Shown here piece by piece: positions 1 to 7,752 of a stretch of 64,000 nt of DNA; the stretch's first letter is position 1, and every line of letters starts with the position of its first letter. Source of the DNA: Pseudobdellovibrionaceae bacterium (GTDB lineage: Bacteria; Bdellovibrionota; Bdellovibrionia; Bdellovibrionales; UBA1609); assembly GCA_020635075.1 (NCBI GenBank), contig JACKAM010000004.1:186001-250000 (forward strand), written 5' to 3'. The translations under genes and the position numbers were made by a program. Below the pieces are notes generated by a model, which was given only the letters and a program-made list of their open reading frames with translations, was not told the origin of the DNA and made no database searches.

Positions 1-415
1 CAAACAAGCCACAGAAGGCGATGGAAAAAGTCGTATTGACGATGTCAAAGCCCGGATCACCCAAGTCCACATAGGCACTCTTATAGAGTTTCCTCTGTTG
101 GGAATAAGTGATCGGGGTCAGACCGTGATAGCTTACGCGAATGGCGGCATGGCGACTTAGCTTTAGAATATTGCCCCGGTGGATGTCGATCACCAAGCCG
201 CGAATGCTGCGGTCAAAATCAAATTTGAGGTGACGAATCAGATCCGGATAGCCCTTGTCAGCAATGAGCTTTTCAAGAAGAATTTTATGTGTCAGTTCTT
301 CAAAAGCGCGGCTGTTGTAGCGGATCAGGGTGTGATCCATATCGAAGCCAATGTAGTTGATGCGTTTCAGATTTAAAGTGCGATTGACATAAACTCGACC
401 AGTGTGTGCCTTCAT
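1..415 (-). CDS. HAD-IG family 5'-nucleotidase (3' part outside the window)
   Basis: This is the N-terminal 138 codons of a protein that runs off the left edge. About 20 residues in, the protein reads IGFDMDHTLIRY, the DxDxT nucleophile motif of HAD hydrolases in the form found in the cytosolic purine 5'-nucleotidase-like (HAD-IG) family. That family dephosphorylates nucleoside monophosphates. The ATG (413-415) shares one base with the stop of the rhodanese gene upstream (TAATG), so the two genes are probably translationally coupled. The remaining HAD motifs are outside the window, so substrate and completeness cannot be judged. Confidence 0.82.
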   Translation of the reverse strand, partial: MKAHTGRVYVNRTLNLKRINYIGFDMDHTLIRYNSRAFEELTHKILLEKLIADKGYPDLIRHLKFDFDRSIRGLVIDIHRGNILKLSRHAAIRVSYHGLTPITYSQQRKLYKSAYVDLGDPGFDIVNTTFSIAFCGLF

Positions 416-792
416 TAGTCTTCACTTCTCCCTTCGGTGACGAGGCCGAGCTCATTCCAGAGAATCATGCCTCCCTTCATGTTGAACACAGAGGTAAACC
501 CATTTTCGATCAAAAAGGCCGCGGCGTGGCCCGAGCGGTTGCCACTTCTGCAAATAAGAACAATGGTTTCATCTTTTGGCAATTGGCCGATCTGATTGGG
601 CAGGTAATCCAAGGTCAAAAGTTCCGCTCCCGGGATGTGACCAAGCTCCCCCTCAAACTCATCTGGCCGCCGGACGTCAATGAGCATCACCCCATCTTTT
701 TGTTGCAAAACCTCTTCTGGAGCCACGTCGTGGACGTCGCGGTGCTCTGGATTTAAGGTTTTGGACTGAAAATCAACAAATCCCTTCGGCAT
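415..792 (-). CDS. single-domain rhodanese-like sulfurtransferase
   Basis: A 125-residue single rhodanese domain. The motif LIDVRRPDEFEGELGHIPGA (about residues 38-57) and the active-site loop CRSGNRS with Cys81 are intact, so it should be able to carry persulfide sulfur. There is no signal peptide, so it is cytoplasmic. The start is supported by AAAGGA seven bases upstream of ATG 792. It is the first gene of a two-gene unit with the HAD nucleotidase and is divergent from the helicase. The physiological sulfur acceptor cannot be told from the sequence. Confidence 0.9.
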   Translation of the reverse strand: MPKGFVDFQSKTLNPEHRDVHDVAPEEVLQQKDGVMLIDVRRPDEFEGELGHIPGAELLTLDYLPNQIGQLPKDETIVLICRSGNRSGHAAAFLIENGFTSVFNMKGGMILWNELGLVTEGRSED

Positions 793-888
793 AGAGGTGT
801 CCTTTCTGGTATGGTCGGAACTGCTGACCTTCGAGTCTATTACCTTCCATTGACAAAGTCGACGTCAATCAACTCAGGAGCAGAATGC

Positions 889-2127
889 GTGGAAAGTTTG
901 ACTGAATCCCAACAGCAAGCCTGGGATTTGCTGCAGGGAGAAAATCCTGTTTTTCTCACCGGTGAGGCCGGTAGCGGCAAAAGTTATTTGGTGCGAAAGT
1001 TCACCCGGGATCACGACCCGAAGGAGTTTCCGGTTCTCGCCAGTACAGGTGCCGCAGCCGTGTTGGTGGGAGGAAGGACCCTGCACAGTTTTTTGGGGTT
1101 GGGGATTTTGGAGGGCGGGTTGGATCGCGCCGTGGCCAAGGCTTTGGGAGATCGGCGGGTGGTCCGGCGAATCAAGAAAGCCAAAGGTCTCATCATTGAT
1201 GAGATATCCATGATTTCAGGAGAGACTCTGAAGGCCGCAGAAATGGTGTGCCGCCTGGCCCGAGAGGAACAAATTCCCTGGGGTGGCCTCAAAGTCGTGG
1301 TGGTCGGAGATTTTGCCCAACTGCCTCCCGTCGAGCGGTTTCGCCAGGGAACCCCGGACTGGGCCTTTCGCAGTCGGACGTGGAGGGAGTCAGAGTTTAG
1401 CCCTGCACTTCTAAAGCAGAATTTGCGCACGGGGAATCCGGAGTTCTTGCAGGTTCTCAATTCAGTCCGCAAGGGTGAGGTGACTCCCTTGGTGCGCGAT
1501 TTTTTGCGTGAGCGCAGCCAACCGGTGCCCGAGGATTTTGAAGGAACCCGATTGTATCCTCGGCGCATCCAGGCTGAAAAGCACAATGAGATGCGGTTGG
1601 GAAAATTGAAAGGGAAGCTTCATCACTTTCCCTCTGTCTACAGCGGAGAATCGCGCTATGTAACTGCCATGAAGAAGTACTCACCACTTCCGGAGGAGCT
1701 AAAGCTCAAAGAGGGCGCCTTGGTGATGCTTCGGCAGAATGATCCGCGCGGGCGTTGGGTCAATGGCAGCACGGGAACATTACGGGCTGTGGGAGATGAG
1801 ACCTTGATTATTGATTTACTGTCGGGTCCAAGAATTGAGATCGAAAAGACCACCTTTAGTTTGTTGGATGCAGAAGGAAAGGTGCGGGCGGCAGTGACCA
1901 ACTATCCAGTCATTTTGGCCTGGGCGGCGACGATTCACAAATCACAGGGAATGACTCTGGATCGGTTGGCCGTGGATCTGGGTGATTTGTGGGAGCCCGG
2001 TCAGGCCTACGTGGCCTTGAGCCGAATCACCAATCCCGATAATTTATGGTTGACCAGTTGGCAGGAAAAGTCTGTTCGTGCTGATCCAGTGGTGACTCAG
2101 TTCTATGAGGAGATGGGCTCCAGATAA
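889..2127 (+). CDS. PIF1/RecD-type superfamily 1B DNA helicase
   Basis: An ATP-dependent DNA helicase of about 412 residues. Walker A GEAGSGKS lies at about residues 25-32, with Walker B IIDEISMI, then VVVGDFAQLPPV (motif III), and a late AATIHKSQGMTLD followed by YVALSRITNPDNLWL (motifs V and VI). This order is that of PIF1 and RecD2-like enzymes, which act on forks, D-loops or G-quadruplexes. The chosen start is GTG 889, which has AGGAG (876-880) eight bases upstream and places TESQQQAWDLL at the N-terminus as in relatives. An in-frame ATG at 811 would add 26 residues but has no ribosome site. The 3' end overlaps the convergent GNAT gene by 25 bases. Confidence 0.88.
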   Translation: MESLTESQQQAWDLLQGENPVFLTGEAGSGKSYLVRKFTRDHDPKEFPVLASTGAAAVLVGGRTLHSFLGLGILEGGLDRAVAKALGDRRVVRRIKKAKGLIIDEISMISGETLKAAEMVCRLAREEQIPWGGLKVVVVGDFAQLPPVERFRQGTPDWAFRSRTWRESEFSPALLKQNLRTGNPEFLQVLNSVRKGEVTPLVRDFLRERSQPVPEDFEGTRLYPRRIQAEKHNEMRLGKLKGKLHHFPSVYSGESRYVTAMKKYSPLPEELKLKEGALVMLRQNDPRGRWVNGSTGTLRAVGDETLIIDLLSGPRIEIEKTTFSLLDAEGKVRAAVTNYPVILAWAATIHKSQGMTLDRLAVDLGDLWEPGQAYVALSRITNPDNLWLTSWQEKSVRADPVVTQFYEEMGSR

Positions 2128-2681
2128 AGAATCATTTCAATAGCCGTACACTGACAGGGTGGCTTTCCGCAGCGGGTGCAATCGTAATCCACTTCACTCC
2201 AAAACAGTGGGTGTTCGCCAATGGCCTTGAAGCCGAGCTTTTCCAAATACCGCATACTTGAGTTATTTGGAGATTCCTTCCAACTATGGGCAACGACCGC
2301 CTGGCAGCCCATGGCTCTCAGGTCTTGGAGAGAGGCCTGAGACAGCTTAGGTCCCCATCCCTTTCCTTGGAGCTGAGAGCTAATAAACAGACTTTTAAAG
2401 TAGGCCACGGATTCAGGAGGGACGTTCCATCGGTCGGTAAACAGAGGGGCCGTCTCCAGTTGGAGCCACCTTGATGGTGGATAGGTGACCCTCACGCCAT
2501 AAATCTGACCATCGACTCGATTGACGAGGACATAGCAAAAAGAGTGACCGTGATGGCAGGAGAGATCATAGAGCTTGTGGAAATCTTCCGGCGAATAGTA
2601 GCGCGCACCGATGTTTTCATCGGTGAACTCCAGGAAGGCCTCCTGATGGCTCAAATTCAAAGGTTGTAGCACCAGCTCCAT
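2103..2681 (-). CDS. GNAT family N-acetyltransferase with cysteine-rich tail
   Basis: A 192-residue protein with the GNAT acetyl-CoA region at about residues 95-160: FKSLFISSQLQGKGWGPKL gives the beta4 strand and a Q/GxGxG-type pyrophosphate loop, followed by NNSSMRYLEKLGFKAIGEH. After the domain comes a compact cysteine cluster, CTRCGKPPCQC, which could bind a metal. The acceptor substrate is unknown. The gene overlaps the 3' end of the helicase gene and is convergent with it. Confidence 0.8.
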   Translation of the reverse strand: MELVLQPLNLSHQEAFLEFTDENIGARYYSPEDFHKLYDLSCHHGHSFCYVLVNRVDGQIYGVRVTYPPSRWLQLETAPLFTDRWNVPPESVAYFKSLFISSQLQGKGWGPKLSQASLQDLRAMGCQAVVAHSWKESPNNSSMRYLEKLGFKAIGEHPLFWSEVDYDCTRCGKPPCQCTAIEMILYLEPISS

Positions 2682-2801
2682 AACTCTATTGTAACTGATC
2701 GGAGTCTCTGCTCAAAATGGCCTCCCCCGTTATCTGGGTGATATGGAGAAATGTAAGAGTTTTCATGTGGTTATATGGATGTGTCGGCCTAGATGGGACT
2801 T

Positions 2802-2831
2802 GTCTATTAGACCAAAACGTGGTTTGTAGAC
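2802..2831. promoter_or_regulatory. imperfect palindrome upstream of hpd, possible operator
   Basis: The 30 bases read GTCTATTAGACCA, then AAACG, then TGGTTTGTAGAC. The right arm reads GTCTACAAACCA on the other strand and pairs with the left arm with a one-base bulge and a few mismatches. A perfect 11-base palindrome, GTCTATTAGAC, is nested in the left arm. The element ends about 16 bases before the AAGGAGG ribosome site of hpd, where a repressor or activator could bind. No regulator gene lies next to it, so the binding factor is unknown. Confidence 0.35.
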
Positions 2832-2858
2832 TAGCAGGTCAGTGAAAAAGGAGGACTT

Positions 2859-3905
2859 ATGAGTGCTACGGAAAACAATCCGATTGCTTTAAATGGAATG
2901 GAGTTTGTGGAATTTGCCTCTCCAGATCCAATGGCTATGGCCAACCTTTTCGAGGCTTTTGGCTTCAAGAAGATCGGCCAACACAGGCGCAAAAAAGTTT
3001 CTCTTTATCGGCAAAACGAATCGAACCTGATCTTGAACGAGGACCCGAACAGTTTTTCTGTGGCTTTTGCCAAGGAACACGGACCCTGTATTTCGGCAAC
3101 TGGCTGGCGCGTGGATATAAATGGTAAAGAGGCCCAAGATGTGGCGGCCTCCCGTGGTGCGAAGCCCCTTGAGGGCGGAGATGCCTCGGGCCACAGTTTT
3201 CCGGGGATTTATGGAATTGGGAATTCAGCTGTGTATTTTGTGGATAAGTACGGTGGCGACAATATCTATGACGGTGACTTTGAGTACACGACTGACGACA
3301 AAGTTCCCTCGGGCTCCGGCCTTATGTATGTCGACCACATGACCAACAACGTCCCGTCTGGTGAAATGCAGAAGTGGTGCGATTTTTATGAACAGGTATT
3401 TGGCTTTCGCGATATTCGATTTTTTGACATCAAAGGTGAATCCACTGGGTTGATCTCAAAGGTGATGCGTTCACCTTGCGGCAAGATCACCATTCCGATT
3501 AATGAGCCAACAGATGGGAAGTCTCAGATCCAGGAGTACTTGGACGAGTACCATGGCTCTGGAATTCAGCATTTGGCCTTTCTAACGAATGACATTATTT
3601 CAACCATCAAGAGCCATCGTCAAAACGACATTCGCTTTTTGGATGTGCCAGATACTTACTATGAGGCGGTACCGGATCGATTGCCGAATGTGACTGAGGA
3701 CCTGGGCGTGCTTCAAGACCTTAAGGTGTTAGTTGATGGTGACTCTGAGGGCTATTTGCTGCAGATGTTTACCGAGAACATCATTGGTCCAATCTTTTTT
3801 GAGATCATTCAGCGCAAGAACCATCAGGGATTTGGCGAAGGCAACTTTCAGGCTTTGTTTGATGCAATTGAAAGAGATCAGCGCCGTCGTGGATATTTGA
3901 AGTAG
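2859..3905 (+). CDS. hpd: 4-hydroxyphenylpyruvate dioxygenase
   Basis: Converts 4-hydroxyphenylpyruvate to homogentisate in tyrosine breakdown. The 348-residue protein has two vicinal-oxygen-chelate halves. The catalytic half supplies the iron ligands His160 (YVDHMTNNV), His238 (GIQHLAF) and Glu306 (LLQMFTEN), all present. The C-terminal FFEIIQRKNHQGFGEGNFQAL is the family hallmark that closes over the active site. A strong AAGGAGG precedes the ATG. It is the first gene of hpd-hmgA-ribD, with nine bases to hmgA. Length is normal for bacterial HPPD. Confidence 0.97.
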   Translation: MSATENNPIALNGMEFVEFASPDPMAMANLFEAFGFKKIGQHRRKKVSLYRQNESNLILNEDPNSFSVAFAKEHGPCISATGWRVDINGKEAQDVAASRGAKPLEGGDASGHSFPGIYGIGNSAVYFVDKYGGDNIYDGDFEYTTDDKVPSGSGLMYVDHMTNNVPSGEMQKWCDFYEQVFGFRDIRFFDIKGESTGLISKVMRSPCGKITIPINEPTDGKSQIQEYLDEYHGSGIQHLAFLTNDIISTIKSHRQNDIRFLDVPDTYYEAVPDRLPNVTEDLGVLQDLKVLVDGDSEGYLLQMFTENIIGPIFFEIIQRKNHQGFGEGNFQALFDAIERDQRRRGYLK

Positions 3906-3914
3906 GGGGAGTTC

Positions 3915-5018
3915 ATGTACCATTACAGTCAGGGTAAGGCGACCAGACAGGCCCACAAGGGAATTCCCGAGGGGCACTTTGAAGAAGAGCAGGGGACTAA
4001 GGGTTTTTTTGGTCCGGTCTCTCACTTGATTCGCAAGAACCCCAGCACCAACTGGGTTGAGATCGACGGCCCATTAAAGCCACGCATGTATGACCTGGTC
4101 GAACTGCCTCATCGGGCTGGAATGCAGAGAATGCTCTTTAATCAACACATGGGCATTTACAACATGTGGATGAAGCCGGGGGACGAAAAAGAGTTTGTCG
4201 CTCGACGTAACGCCGACGGGGATTTGCTCTACTTTTGCCATAAGGGCAAAGGAATCTTGTTCTCCGACTACGGCATGTTGGAGTTCGAGGCAGGCCACTA
4301 CGTGGTCGTCCCCAAGTGTATCACTCATGCCTTTCACCCATTGGACGCCTGTCAGTTTTTCGTGGTTGAGAATCGATCGAGCCACTATGAGGAGCCGGAT
4401 CGTGGGCCGGTAGGTCGGAATGCTCTTTACGATGCCAATGCTCTGGTGAAGCCGGACCTTGAAGGGCAGGAGAAAAAGTTGGCGGCTCTTAATTTGGATC
4501 CACGTATCATTGCTGTCAAACACCTCGATGAAATGACGACTTATAAATACAACACCAATGTCTTTGATGTGGTCGGGTGGAAGGGGGATTTGTACCCCTT
4601 TACTCTGCACGTGGATCACCTCATGCCTTTGATGAGCCACAAGGCTCACCTGCCGCCAAGTGCCCATATCACCTTTGTGGCCCGCGACTTTGTGGTGTGC
4701 ACTTTTGTTCCCCGTCCATTGGAGACGGACAAGGACGCTCTTAAGGTGCCCTTTTACCACCAGAACATCGATTATGATGAGGTCCTCTTTTATCACGACG
4801 GTGATTTTTTCAGTCGTGATAACCTTCATCCGGGGATGATGAGCTTTCATCCTGCGGGCTTTGCCCACGGTCCTCATCCGAAAGCGATTAAGACCATCGA
4901 TAACAAGACTGAAACCAACGAGTACGCGGTCATGGTTGATTCCCGCTGGCCTCTGCAAAGGGATCCTTCTTTAGATAGTGTTGAGCTCAGCGAATACTGG
5001 AAGTCCTGGCAGGGGTAA
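3915..5018 (+). CDS. hmgA: homogentisate 1,2-dioxygenase
   Basis: Opens the ring of homogentisate to give maleylacetoacetate. The 367-residue protein has the cupin-like core and C-terminal iron-site segments of the family: DEVLFYHDGDFFSRDNLHPG and SFHPAGFAHGPHP near residues 290-325. It is shorter than the roughly 430-residue plant and animal enzymes, as is common for the compact bacterial form. It follows hpd directly and ends two bases before ribD. Genes for the next steps (maleylacetoacetate isomerase and fumarylacetoacetase) are not in the window. Confidence 0.95.
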   Translation: MYHYSQGKATRQAHKGIPEGHFEEEQGTKGFFGPVSHLIRKNPSTNWVEIDGPLKPRMYDLVELPHRAGMQRMLFNQHMGIYNMWMKPGDEKEFVARRNADGDLLYFCHKGKGILFSDYGMLEFEAGHYVVVPKCITHAFHPLDACQFFVVENRSSHYEEPDRGPVGRNALYDANALVKPDLEGQEKKLAALNLDPRIIAVKHLDEMTTYKYNTNVFDVVGWKGDLYPFTLHVDHLMPLMSHKAHLPPSAHITFVARDFVVCTFVPRPLETDKDALKVPFYHQNIDYDEVLFYHDGDFFSRDNLHPGMMSFHPAGFAHGPHPKAIKTIDNKTETNEYAVMVDSRWPLQRDPSLDSVELSEYWKSWQG

Positions 5019-5020
5019 GT

Positions 5021-6169
5021 GTGGAGTATCGGCCTGGTGATATTTTAGACGATCAACAGGCCATGTCCCTGGCTCTTGACGAGGGCAAAAAGGGTTTGGG
5101 GCGGGTATCACCCAACCCTCCAGTTGGCTGTGTCATTGTCGATAAAGATCACAGGTTAATATCAGCGGGTCACCACCAGAGATGTGGCGGCCCTCATGCC
5201 GAAATCGAAGCGCTCAATCAGGTTGATGACCCGAACAGGTTGGAAGGAGCGCAGGTTTTTGTCACCCTTGAGCCCTGTTCTCACCACGGAAAAACTCCCC
5301 CCTGTGCAGACAAGCTAGCCAGTTTGCCGTTAGCCCGAGTCGTCTATGGTTTGCAGGACCCCAATCCTAAAGTTGCTGGTCGGGGAGCTGAAAGGCTTTC
5401 CAGGGCGGGAATCAAAACTCAGGTTTGGTCGGGTTCCCTTGGCGATGAGTTAGCCGAACTCATAGAAGTATTTCGCTGCAACATGGAGAAGGGGCGACCC
5501 TTTTTTGCTCTCAAAGTGGCCACCACTTTGGACGGTAACCTTGCTGAGAAGTCCGGAAAAAGCCGGTGGATTACAGGGGAAGAGTCACGCCAACATGTCC
5601 ACATTTTGCGTTCTTACTACGATTCGGTTTTGGTTGGTTGCAACACAGTCATCGTTGATGACCCGAGGCTCAATATCCGTCTTGGTGACGATGTTCGCAA
5701 AAATAAGGTCGTTATTTTGGACCCACAAAATAAACTGGGTTTTCAGATGAGGACTTACGAGTTGTTTAAGTGCCGTGGCCCAGTCGATGTTTTTCAAATC
5801 GTTAGTCCAGGGTATGAGGGTGGCGCTGACACCGATTGGAACCAACTTTCGTTGCCACTTGGTCCTACAGGTCATTTTGACTCTCTGGCTCTGGCGCATT
5901 CGCTTTTTAAGGCCGGAATCAATTCTGTTTTTGTCGAGGGCGGTGCAGACACCTTTTCCCAACTGGTGGGTTCGGGGATCGTGGATCGCTTGTATTTGTT
6001 CATGGCTCCCAAACTACTTGGCGGGATTAATGGTAAGGGCTGGTTGAATGGCTTTGCCAGTCAGGGTCTCGACACCTGTCCCAAGATGAGTTCTCATCGC
6101 GTTACGACCTTCGGAGAGGATTTCCTGATTGAAGGGCTTCTGCAGATTGCAGACGAAGGCATGGCCTAG
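5021..6169 (+). CDS. ribD: bifunctional riboflavin biosynthesis deaminase/reductase RibD
   Basis: Performs the second and third steps of riboflavin synthesis: deamination of the pyrimidine intermediate, then reduction of its ribosyl side chain. The N-terminal deaminase domain has the zinc site His59-Ala-Glu61 and Cys86/Cys95 (LEPCSHHGKTPPC). The C-terminal reductase domain includes the segment KVATTLDGNLAEKSGKSRWI and the motif VFVEGGADTFSQLV. The GTG start has AGGGG six bases upstream and follows the hmgA stop by two bases. No other rib gene is near, which is unusual because ribD commonly sits in a rib operon. Confidence 0.95.
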   Translation: MEYRPGDILDDQQAMSLALDEGKKGLGRVSPNPPVGCVIVDKDHRLISAGHHQRCGGPHAEIEALNQVDDPNRLEGAQVFVTLEPCSHHGKTPPCADKLASLPLARVVYGLQDPNPKVAGRGAERLSRAGIKTQVWSGSLGDELAELIEVFRCNMEKGRPFFALKVATTLDGNLAEKSGKSRWITGEESRQHVHILRSYYDSVLVGCNTVIVDDPRLNIRLGDDVRKNKVVILDPQNKLGFQMRTYELFKCRGPVDVFQIVSPGYEGGADTDWNQLSLPLGPTGHFDSLALAHSLFKAGINSVFVEGGADTFSQLVGSGIVDRLYLFMAPKLLGGINGKGWLNGFASQGLDTCPKMSSHRVTTFGEDFLIEGLLQIADEGMA

Positions 6170-6278
6170 GGCTTGTCCATATCTGAGACGAGTTGTCGGG
6201 CAGTGAATCAATTTGTATCATTTAGACCTAGTGTCTCCATATTATTCGCGAAATTTTGCCGAGAAATTTCAATAAGTA

Positions 6279-6287
6279 GCCGATAAG
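6279..6287 (+). promoter_or_regulatory. GCCGATAAG motif upstream of the signalling block
   Basis: GCCGATAAG occurs here, 104 bases before the start of the GHKL ATPase gene. The same or nearly the same nine bases lie in sense orientation before three more genes (10274-10282, 17914-17922 and 57205-57213). GCCGATAA equals the -10 element of the flagellar sigma factor FliA in enterobacteria, but no TAAA-type -35 element is visible at the expected distance, so promoter identity is uncertain. Confidence 0.4.
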
Positions 6288-6391
6288 ATATGGCTTATAG
6301 AGGATATGTTAACTGGTTTTAGAAAACTCCAATCCCGGGGACGAGGCCTGCCTTGCCCAGGTGGTGTGTGCGGCCAACGGAAGTGCGACTG

Positions 6392-7252
6392 ATGAGTGTT
6401 GATGATTTGATTCCAAAACAATGGCGAGATCGGGTAAAAGTGGTCGACCTAGCCTCGCCATCGACCTCTCCACAGGAGGGATCAGCAGTCCTTGGTTTGA
6501 CTGACCAAACGGACGACTCATCAATTCTTGAGCATGCGATTGGTGGTCTGCAGCACATCTGCCAGGTTAACGGTGTCTTTTTTAACCAAGAGGTAAAGGC
6601 AGCGGCTCAAATCCTCGTCTCTCCTCAAGATTATTTGAACTTTCCGGTGACAGCCTTGTTGCGGCCGGGCTTCTGCAGTCAGGAAGTTGAAGACGAGATC
6701 TGTGTGTTTTCCAGGAGCTTTTCCGGGTCGGGAGAAAAGGATCAGGTATTGGCCGATTTTGTCGAGTGGTCGCAGACGATTTCCAAGTCTGGATCCTTTG
6801 TTGACGAGATCAAAAGTGTCGCAGACGAGTTGGTCATGAATGCCGTTTATAACGCTCCGTTTTTGGACTCCCAGGGAGTTCGCGAGGATGTCAGTCTGGA
6901 ATCTGATGAAGTAAAGAGCGGCCGGGGTCGTCAGGCAACGTTGTTTGCCGGAGTATTTGAGAAGCAGCTTGTGATTGGTTGTCGGGACGATTGGGGTACC
7001 TTGAAGGTCGATAGGCTATTGCAAAGGATTAAAGGTACCTTAGATAAGGGAGTGGCTGAGAATATGAACATGGAGGGGCGAGGCGGTGCCGGTATTGGCT
7101 CCTACATGATCTACAACGCTGGTGTTTCGTATTACGCGGGAGTTGATATTGGTAAACGAACCGTTGTGTGTTGCAAGGTTCCCTTGGGAATGAGTAACCG
7201 AAAAAGGTCTGAGGAGCCTAAAAATCTTCATTTTTTTGAGATAGGCGAGTAA
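6392..7252 (+). CDS. GHKL (HATPase_c) ATP-binding protein, RsbW-like
   Basis: A 286-residue protein whose second half carries a Bergerat ATP-binding fold: N-box SVADELVMNAVYNAP with Asn150, a D-box-like CRDDWGTL, and G2-box GRGGAGIG at about residues 229-236. The first 130 residues match nothing I recognise; they may be a degenerate sensory or receiver-like domain. No dimerisation/phosphoacceptor helix is present, so it resembles anti-sigma serine kinases or partner-switch kinases rather than a histidine kinase. ATG 6392 has GGAAG upstream; an in-frame TTG at 6353 would add 13 residues. A STAS gene follows after 17 bases, which fits a kinase/antagonist pair. Confidence 0.72.
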   Translation: MSVDDLIPKQWRDRVKVVDLASPSTSPQEGSAVLGLTDQTDDSSILEHAIGGLQHICQVNGVFFNQEVKAAAQILVSPQDYLNFPVTALLRPGFCSQEVEDEICVFSRSFSGSGEKDQVLADFVEWSQTISKSGSFVDEIKSVADELVMNAVYNAPFLDSQGVREDVSLESDEVKSGRGRQATLFAGVFEKQLVIGCRDDWGTLKVDRLLQRIKGTLDKGVAENMNMEGRGGAGIGSYMIYNAGVSYYAGVDIGKRTVVCCKVPLGMSNRKRSEEPKNLHFFEIGE

Positions 7253-7269
7253 CGCATTAGGAGGAACGT

Positions 7270-7752
7270 ATGGGTGAATTTAACGTCAACAAAAAAGAAG
7301 ATGGTGGGGCATTGGTGATGACCTTCGCCGGCCAAATAGACGAAGACGCCAATTTTTCGGGTGTCGATTTTGGCAGTGCTTCGTCCATTGTCCTCGATTT
7401 GGACAAGGTGGCTTCGATTAATTCTTGTGGCATCCGCGAGTGGATCAAATGGATTCGGACGGCGCCATCGGGAAGTGCCATTACCTACCGAAATTGTCCA
7501 AAGGTGATCGTTGACCAAATCAATATGGTCGCGGGCTTTCTGCCGGACAATGGTACTGTTGAAAGTTTTTATGTGCCCTACTATTGCGAAGAGTCTGGTA
7601 ACGAAAAGATGATTCTCTTTAGAAAAGGCGTGGAATTTAAAGACGGTGGTGAAGTATTACCTCCGGGTGACGTCAAGTGTGACGAGTCTGGCGAAGAGAT
7701 GGAAATGGATGTCATCGAAGCCAAGTATTTCAAGTTCCTCCAGAAGGGTTGA
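7270..7752 (+). CDS. STAS-domain protein with degenerate zinc-ribbon-like tail
   Basis: A 160-residue protein. Residues 1-100 fit a STAS (anti-sigma antagonist) fold, with VLDLDKVASINSCGIREWIK at the position of the usual DSxG phosphorylation loop; here it reads Asn51-Ser52-Cys53-Gly54. The C-terminal part has two related knuckles, CEESGNE (Cys106) and CDESGEE (Cys137), in which the second cysteine of a CxxCG zinc knuckle is serine both times. GGAGG precedes the ATG by six bases. Its stop overlaps the start of the CheA-like kinase (TGATG). It probably acts as a switch partner of the upstream ATPase; this is inferred from domain type and adjacency. Confidence 0.7.
   Translation: MGEFNVNKKEDGGALVMTFAGQIDEDANFSGVDFGSASSIVLDLDKVASINSCGIREWIKWIRTAPSGSAITYRNCPKVIVDQINMVAGFLPDNGTVESFYVPYYCEESGNEKMILFRKGVEFKDGGEVLPPGDVKCDESGEEMEMDVIEAKYFKFLQKG

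Noticed and set aside
811..888. Upstream in-frame start for the helicase
   Set aside because: No ribosome site; the resulting 26 residues do not look conserved, while GTG 889 has AGGAG at proper distance.
6306..6392. 28-codon leader ORF overlapping the GHKL ATPase start as TGATG
   Set aside because: The GAGGA before its ATG is only one to two bases away, too close for efficient initiation, and nothing else supports it.
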